In this document: piece by piece, positions 54,894 through 64,000 of the stretch | Numbering within the stretch: the stretch's first letter is position 1 | Layout of the letters: each line of letters begins with the position of its first letter | NCBI RefSeq assembly: GCF_037126465.1 | Contig: NC_088210.1 | Span: 24,887,511 to 24,951,510, forward strand | DNA length: 64,000 bases | Direction of reading: 5' to 3' | From: Ornithodoros turicata | Lineage: Eukaryota > Arthropoda > Arachnida > Ixodida > Argasidae | Translations under genes and position numbers: made by a program | Notes under the pieces: model-generated | Told to the model about the DNA's origin: nothing | The model's database searches: none | What the model saw: the letters and a program-made list of their open reading frames with translations, nothing else

Positions 54894-56189
54894 GCGCCAC
54901 ACCACCAACGCGCGGTTAACACCAACACGCCCGGTTTTTCACCTCGATGTCAAAGCGGAATCTTTGCTGCAAGATCATAAAAAAGCTTCACTCTCTGCAT
55001 AGCGCTCACTCAGTGTGAACTCGAGCACTGGCCAGCGACTGGTGCTGCCAATTAAGTACTTACTGCAGCGCGACTGTGACGGCGGTAATTTGCTTTTTAC
55101 ATGTCACGTCTCACACGCCTTTTAGTCGCGTAATTTAAGCACTGCAGCGCAGTAAAAAAAAAACAATCACAGTAGGCTTCTCCGGCAAAACAAGTATAAA
55201 GACTTAAGTAGGCAAGTAGAAACTGCGCGAACTAAGGGGAACCTCGCCGTTGGCAGCTTCTCAACTCCGCATAATCCTTACGAAAATAAAAAAGCTGAGG
55301 GAAAGCGAGAAGGAAGAGAACGCATATTTTTAGCCTCGCAATCTTCGAAGCAGAAGAAGAAAGGGTAAACACCTATACCACCTACAACAAGAAATGGAGC
55401 TGCAGGCGACATATGAAGTCACCACATAGCTCCAGCAAACTCCCAATTAAGAGAAGAAGAAGAAGAAGAGGGTGGGATGAAAATACAAGCTGTCTGGCTA
55501 GTGCAACTTTCAAATCCAGGCGGCAAGTATGTATAAGACACTAAAAACACAAACACTTCGAATTAGAAACGGCACAGGCTTAAAAAGGCTAAGAAAACTC
55601 TGCGCTAAAAGCGATAAAAGACGATGGTCAGTATGAGAAACGATATTTTAAACCTGCCAAAAGAGAGAGAGACAGTCAGTTGGTAACGTGAAGGTTTAGT
55701 GAGCCCAAGGCAGCGAGTTCGAACACGGAAATAGTCTTAACAATTGTCCAATGACCTGTCGGTGCCACTTGGCACTAAACTGGGACTACTAGTATTGGAA
55801 ATAAATAAAATAAAAGGAGCGGGCTAGACTTCTGCACTTCCGCCAACTTATGCTGCCACTTTTCTCTTTCTTTCTTGTTCTTTCATGCACGTTCCTCCCC
55901 CACTCCAAGTTGTCCTGCCACTGACACGCACTGCAATCGATACAAGGCTGTACACATATTGACCGCAAGGCGCTCCTCAAGGGCACACATTCCAAGGTTG
56001 TGTACAAGGTCTTGCATGCTGAACTTGACCATTGGCTGCGAGACTTTTTTTCTCGATACGATTCTTTCTTCCGTCGCCGTGAGAACGACCGGTGTGCAAG
56101 TTTATTTCAAGTACTAATGATGTCACGTACTGAGTACTTTGAATACAATTTTCTAGTTTCTCATCACTGCTCATCAGATGTACCATTTC
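54894..56189. other. No gene recognised
   Basis: Short direct repeat TCAAAGCGGAATCTT at 54789 and 54950 spans the palindrome. (AAG)n near 55455. No coding evidence. Confidence 0.5.
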
Positions 56190-56350
56190 AAAGTTCGGCA
56201 CAGTTACCCCGGAAGTCGGCCCAGGACGCAAACTAAGCCTCCCTGTCCCCCACTCTCTCCTGCTGTCCTCTCTCCATCTGTCCACGTCTCTGCGACGCTC
56301 ACAGCCACAGTTGCTTCGTGGCGCTAACACGGAATTAAAAAAAAAAAAAA
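56190..56350 (+). repeat. SINE 3' half
   Basis: Body and tail of the 3106 family (GGCACAGTTACCCC to GCGCTAACACGGAATTAAAA) with a long A tail. The tRNA head is missing. Confidence 0.7.
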
Positions 56351-57020
56351 GAAGACAAACACTTCCAAGAAGTGGACCAGGAGACCCCGGATTGGCTGTC
56401 CCCGAGCTTCAATTTTGATCCTCATCCTCTAGCACCGTAGCCTCAGAGCGCCGCTGGCTTGTCACTGGCACAAAGGAACAGATGAATGAGACCACCAGCT
56501 TTCGATAACATCAATGCCAATCATTACAAAGGGGAACGTGGAAGCTTTGGACAACCCGTTCAGAAAGACAGCTTTCCAGGCACGGCGTACGTGTCAATAC
56601 TGGCCCCAAGACATATCTCTCTCGGTGGATCCTCAGACAATAAATAGTTCCATGCAGCAGCACGTCTTGCACACACCGTTGTCTGACTGTGCGCGCGAGG
56701 TACATACTGGGACGTCAGGCACGCATATACCAAGCAGCTCAACGACTAGAAATATACGGCGAACGCGATCAAGGTTTGAATGTAGAATGCAGTTTTTGTG
56801 CTTACTTTCTAAAAGGGGTCGCAGCATTTCGATATGTCTGGTTTACTGCATGAGGCACGGGTTGTATTGCGCGCCAGATCGAGTGTTGAGGGAAAGTAAT
56901 AACTAGTTAATAATCCAAAATGATATTTAAAAAAAAAAGGGTAATTAAGGCAAATTGCATTCTACAAATGGACAGCACTTTCTAGACAGTACCCCAACAA
57001 CACCGAATATCGTCTGGATG

Positions 57021-57099
57021 TACGAATAATGTCCTAACGGATTCGTATACGCCTGATGGATATCCATAAGACGTACGAATCTTTAGGACATCATTCGTA
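57021..57099. repeat. Imperfect hairpin of TACGAAT motifs
   Basis: TACGAATAATGTCCTAACGG at the left pairs with the complementary strand of 57071-57099 (CTTTAGGACATCATTCGTA), with few mismatches. Confidence 0.6.
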
Positions 57100-57119
57100 G
57101 GGGCCTCACAGAGGTGGGC

Positions 57120-57316
57120 AACGTCACGACTGACGCCCTGGGTGTAATGTGCGTCCTGGACCGACTTCTAAGGGAACTGTGCCGACGTATGTCTCAAAGT
57201 GTCTGAGGAAAACCCAGGAACCTGAGACAGCACAGCCGGCACCGGGATTCGAACGCGGGTACCTCCCAGTCTCGACGTGACATGGCCAGCACGCTAACCA
57301 CTGAGCCACGCGAGCT
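57120..57316 (-). repeat. tRNA-derived SINE, reverse orientation
   Basis: On the minus strand it carries the tRNA-like head (GTGGCTCAGTGGTTAGCG; GTTCGAATCCCGG) and the ACAGTTCCC...AAGTCGGTCC body. The 3' end differs from the 3106 copy and matches the 62940-63045 element, so it is a second subfamily. Confidence 0.75.
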
Positions 57317-58128
57317 GGACTATTGTATACGTGCACAGTGTACGTGTGTACGTGCACTATTGGGAGATGAACCGCTGCACATGCTCACGCAGTCAAGTAG
57401 GGTAGTGGTTGTTGCCTTTCTCGTTTGTAGCATGTGAGACAACAGAAAAAAAAAATAGAGAGAGAGAGAGAGAGAGAAGAAAAAGCAGAGACGCTCCAAA
57501 AATCTGTAGCTTGTAAAGCTTCCCGAGAATACCTACGTTTAAAAGAACACCTGGCAAAACATCTCATATCGGAGAAGTTTTACGATCGAATTCAACCATA
57601 TCGGAGAAGTTTTACGATCGATCAAGTTTAGAAGTTAGAGAACGTTTCCTTGAGACTGCGTGCAAAGAAAGACAAAAGATGATACAGAAAGTATACACAG
57701 GATTGGGTTCCATTTAATTTGATTTGATTCGAATCTACACCAGCTTGCCAGTATCCTACTCTCTAAGAGAACAAAAAAGGAGTACATTGAGAAGCGGTTA
57801 CTATTTCTACTAGTTCCCTATATAGTCGTGTTCAACTTCCGAAGGAAAGGAAATCTAGTCCGTCAACTACATACGCCTTTGGAGATAAGGAGAAGCAATA
57901 GCGCGCCAGGAGAAATACTGCAGCGCCACCATGCGCCATCAGTGGGGGAACGCCCTTTCTGCCGCAGCGTAGTGTCATGCGGCCAGTCTTAACAGCCAAT
58001 ATGGAAGCAGAGTGGGTGTGATGGATTACATTATCTGGCGCAAGCAGGGAGGATGGCCTCTCTGTGTCCAGCCATCCTATCCGCGGCGCAGTAATATTTT
58101 GAGAGCTGACGGACTAGATTTCTTCTTG

Positions 58129-58680
58129 ATAGACCTCTCCCTGTTTGTAACCAAATGACGCCATAGTGTTCGACAGCGCCACCTATTTGGTAGAGTTGAA
58201 CTACGCTCGAAGCTAGGGGCGAACAGGGTCGCGCCTGAAAGCCACGGTCTTGAGGGGATTACGATGGTCCTTCAAAGGGACGCCACCTTCGGTCCTACTT
58301 TTCTTTCAATAGACCTCTACCCGAGAAACGTCATCATGACGTTGGTAGACACACTGGCAGGGCTGCGTTCCACGAATGGACACTTTTTCGCTGCCTCCTA
58401 TTGAAAGAACAGGACCGAAGGTAGGGACCACAGTAATCCCCTCAAGACCGTGGCTTTCGGGCGCAACCTTGTTCGCACCTAACTTCGAGCGTAGTTCAAC
58501 TCTATCAAATTGATGGCGCTGTTGAACACTATGACGTCATTTGTTTATACAAACAGGGCAGGTCTATAGGAGGCAGCAAACAAGTGCCCATTCGTGGAAC
58601 CCAGCCCTCCCCTTCAGATTTGTTTCGGTTTCAGCTTGTCTGCTAACGTCATGATGACGTTTCTCGGGTAGAGGTCTATT
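58129..58680. mobile_element. Interleaved inverted-repeat element A-B-A'-B'
   Basis: Block A (58129-58310) is repeated inverted at 58400-58567. Block B (58309-58402) is repeated inverted at 58566-58680. The outer ends and the first A/B border carry (A)ATAGACCTCT, and the last end carries its complement. No coding frame. This fits two related foldback elements inserted in one another. Confidence 0.8.
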
Positions 58681-58684
58681 GCTC

Positions 58685-59535
58685 GCCATTTTGGTCCCTT
58701 GACTCTTAAAGTTAGTCACCAGCACCGCAAATAGTCCCCGCACTTCGCATGAAATTCGGTGCATTTAGTGCGAACGAGACTAACAGTTGTGGCCGGGGAT
58801 CGGAACCGAAACTGAACCCGAATCGAAAACCGCTAAAAACCCATATTTTTCGCTGAACCGGAACTGAACCGAAATAAATTGAAGCGGTTACCGGTTCGCG
58901 AAACGGATCAGACGTAATGTGCGTCGTGAGAGATCGGAACTACGATTCACAAATTCGAAACCGAAACTGAACAAAACAAAACTGCAACCTAACTGCGCGA
59001 GGTATTCACTTCCCGTAGCTATTGCGTTGATTCAGGTGTGTTAGTTTTGAGGTCGTCCTTTTGGCAGTTGTAGCCTATTGTACCTAGTACGCTATTTTTC
59101 TCGTCCAGAGACCTCACTTTTCAGTTTGGTCTGTGAAAATATATAAAAGATGTATCTATATAAAAAAATATATGAGTGAACATAGAGTTATGTACAGTGC
59201 TACCGTGACGTTGCAACAGAAATACAGATCTGTAACACGCAGTGTCGCGGCGAACAACAACAACAAGAGTGCATTTGAGTTATTTGAGAATCGTACGGAT
59301 GTGCTTGCTTTTAACCGATGGCAATTTGCTCAAAATTCACTTTCCTGAACCGGTTCGAACTCTGTCTCGGTCTATCTCTGCTCTCGGTCCGAATTCTGCG
59401 CTGCTGCGGAGCTGAACCCGGACCGAACCAGTACGCCTGAAACTGAACCCGAACCCGAACCGAAAAAAAAAAGTTCCGATCCTTGGTTCTGGCAATACAT
59501 CTAGTTCCCAGAAGTACTAAAATTACTCCCCCCCC
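58685..59535. repeat. AGTCCC-family repeat split by a GAACCG-rich element
   Basis: 58685-58790 matches the left part and 59490-59535 the right part of the family seen at 22320-22520. Between them is an element (58791-59490) whose ends GGGGATCGGAAC and GTTCCGATCC form short inverted repeats and whose body contains degenerate CCGAACCGAAACTG hexamer arrays. It is a nested insertion. Confidence 0.65.
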
Positions 59536-60670
59536 CCCCTCGTAGAGTGTACTTGCGTGTGCAACTACCTCTATCAGAGGTGAGGGGGGAGGGGGAGAGG
59601 TAGTGCCGAAAATGGCTCGCCGTTGTTCGCCATACATCGTCACGACTATAGCCAGGGTGGACGTGTGGATGTGAGTTTTGATGGCGCATATAGGAGCCAT
59701 GTTCTTTTCCTCTTTATACATGATGAACGCTGCTTGTATAATGTCCGACTTGTTCTTCCAGCTTTCTACTGTCCAGAACTTTTTGTTCCGACAGCAACTA
59801 TCCTTGCGTCACGTGACATTATCAGACGCATGCGTTCAACTAAATAGCTGTCACAAACGAACAACAGAAAAAGACTTCCGTTTCCCTTCTCGTGTTACAA
59901 ACATAACATAGAAAATCCTGCAGACGCCTTAATCATGATACTTTCATTCGTCCGCTAACAATAATGGAGTGTGACACAGAGCAGACACCCAGACGTTGGC
60001 AACGTGTTTCCAAGCGCAAAGCACGGTGATCCCGTTCGGCCTTGACCTATGGGACGCGCATAATAGATATTCACCGCTCTACCTGCCGAAGCAAACATAA
60101 AGAATCGATGGGCAATCAATACGCATGGGCCCCCTCACAGCATGCAAGGACCACGACTGGTGCTGCTCAATAGCAGCTTTCACGCAAATTATGCCAGGTA
60201 ACGGGGAATGTGAGCAATGTTTTATGCGGGAATGCCTATACTATGAAGCTATACGTGGGAATCGGCCAGCCGGTCTAATACTAGGCATTCCCGTGAACAC
60301 CATTTCGCACTTTGGGAGTTGGATACCTTGTGAAAGTATTGCAGCGCACAGCGATGCGAGACGGTATGCCTGAAATACGAGGAGCAATGAGGTTTGTGAT
60401 TCTCTTTTCGTGGGCATGAAACAATATGTATTGTCCGGCAGCAGTACCTTGTAAAAAGTCAAAAATAAACGTGGCAAGTTCCTCTCGACAGTGCAGTGTG
60501 ACTCCCAAGGAACATACACCGTTGAGTAGTTGTGGATGGTGAAACTTTACCGAATACAAAAGAAAAAAAAACGTCGGTTTAAGTCTTTCATATACCAGTA
60601 ATTCGACAACGTACTGCTATAAACCCACAGTTTCTGCAATGACCTTGTGCCCACTTTTTTCCCCTCCTCT

Positions 60671-60701
<31 letters not shown>

Positions 60702-60761
60702 AGGTTTTGTTTCGCCGTGCTCACACACATCAGTCATGTCTCTATTACTTTTATCACGTGA
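59536..60761. other. No gene recognised
   Basis: A C-rich run at 59527-59540, a small inverted GGGAATGCCTA/TAGGCATTCCC at 60227-60294, and an (ATC)n tract. Frames here lack family resemblance. Confidence 0.5.
60673..60702 (+). repeat. (ATC)n microsatellite
   Basis: About ten ATC units, just before the SINE at 60762. Confidence 0.85.
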
Positions 60762-61015
60762 TCAGAGCCAAGGTCGTGCCGAAGACTGGGAGGTAGTGTG
60801 TTCGAATCCTACCACCGGCTGGGCCGTCTGAGGTTTTCCCTGCGTTTTCCGAAGACTTTACCAAAACGAATATCGGCACAGTTCCCCCTGAAGTCGACCC
60901 AGGACGCACATTAACCCCCTTGTCCCCCACTCCTTCCTGCTGTCCTCTCCACAAATGTACGCCGTTCATAGCCACCGTTGCTTCGCGGCGCTAACGCGTA
61001 ATTATATAAAAAAAA
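60762..61015 (+). repeat. tRNA-derived SINE, 5'-truncated
   Basis: Has the B-box region (GTGTTCGAATCCTACCACC) and the full body, ending GCGGCGCTAACGCG and an A-rich tail as in the 3106 copy. The A-box part is lost. Confidence 0.75.
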
Positions 61016-62939
61016 GAGCTTCCGAAAGAGGGCTATCTTGATTTACAGGCAAAATCCGAGTAAAAATGTCCTGACGCAATCTTTCCGCTGGTTTCCTCAC
61101 CTCAGCAAGTAGCCTTCGTGTAGTATAGGAAATGGGGCGATTAAAACCGTTCAGAATCAGACCTGCATTCATATCAGGGCTCACAGTACGATACGGGACG
61201 GCCTCAGCTTTTCACCTTCTTCAATCAATCAATCAAATAGAGTTTATTGTTGACCAAACAATATGCATACATTTAATATACAGACGGAGGTCCTATAGTT
61301 AAAACTACATTCTTCGCGTATATTCGCGCTATACTCTGAGAACTAAATTCGTGCCAATCAACACGCCGGGCGATTGGCTGCAAGATATATTGCACGAAAC
61401 CGGGCTACATTCATTCGCGCCCCGATCCACTTTGACGTGAGATGGGTGAAGCATCATTCGCAATTACCGGCACTTTGTAACGAACGCCATCTCCAAACGA
61501 GCACCGGGTCTTCCCTAATTACGATTCAATTTCGGGCGCAGCGTATACCTCCTATACACTCTCCCGCACCATCCGACGCTGACGATAAAACACGCAAAAC
61601 GGAGAAGCAGTAATGATAAAATAATTGACGGTCCGGGCCGCGTTTCTCTGTCTTCTCCATAAGGACATTGCAGCGTGCCGATATTTCCCCGTGTCGTGGT
61701 CGATACGAAGCCAAATATAAATACGTAGGCTCCGATTGGTCCAGCACACACGCACAGTTCGATTCAATTCCGCAGCTCGAGACCGTTAACGAAAATTTTC
61801 CTATCACCGATTGCCTGCGCCAGCTCCTCCAGTTATAGACAGAGACGGGCATGATGACTCGAGAGGTACGAGAATCTCCGCTGAGCAAAAAGCGAAATTG
61901 AAACGCGACGGTCCGAAAGTAGATAAAAGAATAAATAAAAAAATGTGTATATATATGATGTGTAATAACGCGACTTATTTCCGGCCTGGTTCGAGATTAT
62001 AAAGGGGTCGGGTTCACAAAAATTGTGCTGGACAGACGCAATACTCTTGTCCTCCTTGGATATCGTGCATGAGGTTCATCGAGATCATCGATATTGACAG
62101 GTAGGAAGAAAGCTTTATCATGCAGATGAGTCTATATAAGATATCTCGGAGCGCGTGCCACGTCGTCAGTCATTTTGTGTCGTGTGCAAATGAAGTGGCA
62201 TTGCAGTGACCCGGAGGGGGGGAGGGGGGCATATGTTTATTATTCTTAAAAAATGAAAAGGTTAGCCTGCGCTGCTGGGCTTGCGATTCCCAGCAAAAAA
62301 AGAAAAGAAAAGAGGAACAGAAGAGAAGAAAGGAAAAAAGAAAACGCGGAATTGGTCCAGTTCACCCAGAAGGCCACAGACCCGCAGGAACACAGGACGT
62401 TTCGGCAAGACATGCTGCTGTGAAGCACAATATGTAAGTATGCGTTAATTTTACTGACCATAGGCCTTTTTCTTTACGTTTGGCAGCATGTCAAACAACA
62501 ACGTCATGCTAGGCTCTTGGCCGAGAAATTGGGACGTCATGGGACTTCGGGCTGGCAGTAGAGGGGCACTAAAGTACCGGCGACCAAAAAAACCAAAGAC
62601 GACACGGATAAGAAAAAACACGATCACAAACGTCTGCTCCATAGAGTGAAGAAAAGGAACAGAAGATATGAACACCTTTATTTAAGCACGGCAAGGAGTT
62701 GGGAAGATGACCCATGACGTGGAAAACAGCAGTCAGTGAAGTTAAAAAAAAAAAAAAAAAAGAACGTCGAGAATGGTCAGAGACTATAGTGCTGTGAGAT
62801 CAGTGAACCAAGGACCTGTAACGGTTATACTGGGAAAAAATATGCGGCAAAGCCAAAAAGTTTGCTTATATTCATGTGTCAAACTTCTGAGGCGGACATG
62901 GTACAGATATCTACTGTTATTAAATTCGCGTCAAAGACG
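61016..62939. other. No gene recognised
   Basis: A short ATCAATCAATCAAAT stretch at 61224 resembles repeat tails. Nothing else identified. Confidence 0.5.
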
Positions 62940-63045
62940 ATGAGGTGGTGGTGGTGGTGGTGATGGTGAAAGGGCTTGCCGTTGTCGGCCTCACGTATGT
63001 GGGCAACGTCACGACTGATGCCCTCGGGAAATGCACCTCACCTCG
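62940..63045 (-). repeat. SINE 3' end, second subfamily
   Basis: On the minus strand: CAGTCGTGACGTTGCCCAC, GTGAGGCCGACAACGGCAAG, then a (CAC)n tail. Same 3' end as 57120-57316. Confidence 0.6.
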
Positions 63046-64000
63046 CGCGCTGACACGAAGAGCGAATGGCAGTTCAAAAACAGGGACCGGCAGAGAAAAA
63101 GAAAAAGAAGAAAAGAAAAGCGTGTTCCAAAAAGAAAATTCAGAAACTCAGCCAACCAAGGCTAAGACAATGTAACGAACACGAAGACTGCTGCTCCCCA
63201 GTTGAACGACACGCTGAGACCGCTTCCCATATCACGGATGCAGCAGAAACACCACCTCGTTGAGACGAACGGGACTAATGAGGAGTGTGAGTTTGCAAAA
63301 CAAACATCCACAGAAGTGTCAGCAGAAGACAAAGTCGGAAAGTAGGACGGACTGGACTAATTTCTCGCGAACATTTCCTTATCGATTTAGCAAAGCAGAA
63401 AAAAAAAAAAAAAACGGCAAGCGGAGAAGCAAATGGATCGGTAAAAGTCCCATTTGGAGCCGCCACGAAGTAAGTGGATTCCTTTGGGAAAGGACAACCG
63501 GAAAAGCATTTACACGTGTGTGCTCTACTGTTATAGATAGACTACAGAGAGATTAGGAAGCTAAAACTGACGCCAAGGGACTCCATTGCTCCAGAGGAGC
63601 ACTGTCGACCAATGTCGACAGACTGACAAGTATACATATAGTAGAAAAACAGGAACATAAACATCCCTGTTCTTTGTCGTTCTGTTTTATTGGTGTCTGG
63701 TTTATTTGGCTGTCTACTTTTGAAACTGTCTTTTCTTTGTTAGTTTTCGTTTTTTAATGTTTGTTTGTTTTCACTCAGCTTTGTTTCTCGCGTTCGACAG
63801 TCGCTCGCCGTCTTCCATTCCTTTCCTTTTCAATTTATTCTTCACACGCATCGGACTGGATATTGAAAAATCGATGTTCCGGGTGCAACAAAAGAAAAAC
63901 ACAAAATCTACCGTAATGGGTAAAACATTTCGGTGAACAACGAGCGGCTTGCTCGATGTTCACTGAAATTGTTAGATATATCAGACGTGATCAGGAAGGA
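63046..64000. other. No gene recognised
   Basis: A-rich plus-strand sequence, giving Lys-rich frames without domains. A TTTATTGGTGTCTGG segment near 63687 may be repeat-derived. Confidence 0.5.

Overview
The window is eukaryotic genomic DNA with large introns and dense dispersed repeats. It is most likely from a chelicerate arthropod, probably a tick: there are several tRNA-headed SINE copies of the kind known from tick genomes (Ruka-like), a LINE 3' end finishing in AATAAAGTTGTTG, and no CpG depletion by eye. The species cannot be named from sequence alone. Bacterial features (operons, ribosome binding sites, CRISPR) are absent. Almost all long open frames are chance frames or lie inside repeats. 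|| The main content is one minus-strand gene for a plasma-membrane-type Na+/H+ exchanger (SLC9A/NHE family). I rebuilt it exon by exon: 24 coding exons from 52366 down to 3492, an 869-residue protein. Every junction is GT-AG and keeps phase. Coding order runs right to left: signal peptide (52.3 kb), extracellular N-terminal region (40.6-40.8 kb), transmembrane exchanger core (38.9-17.4 kb), regulatory-factor-binding region (14.0-12.2 kb), then a long cytosolic tail with an acidic cluster, kinase-type basic sites and a Leu-Leu-Leu end (11.8-3.5 kb). Introns run from 69 bp to 11.4 kb. || Intron 1 of this gene appears to contain a second, same-strand, apparently single-exon gene at 47488-47922. 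It would encode an uncharacterised 144-residue single-pass membrane protein with a very basic tail, and it has its own AATAAA. || The rest is transposon-derived. There is an 878-bp foldback element with TA target duplication, a 139-bp perfect inverted repeat between two (AT)n arrays, and a four-part interleaved inverted repeat (A-B-A'-B'). There are short TIR elements, a hairpin-bearing repeat family in several copies, an AGTCCC-motif family, two tRNA-SINE families and a LINE 3' fragment. Right of the gene (52.4-64 kb) I find only repeats. Left of it (1-3.1 kb) I find one small TIR element and a SINE.
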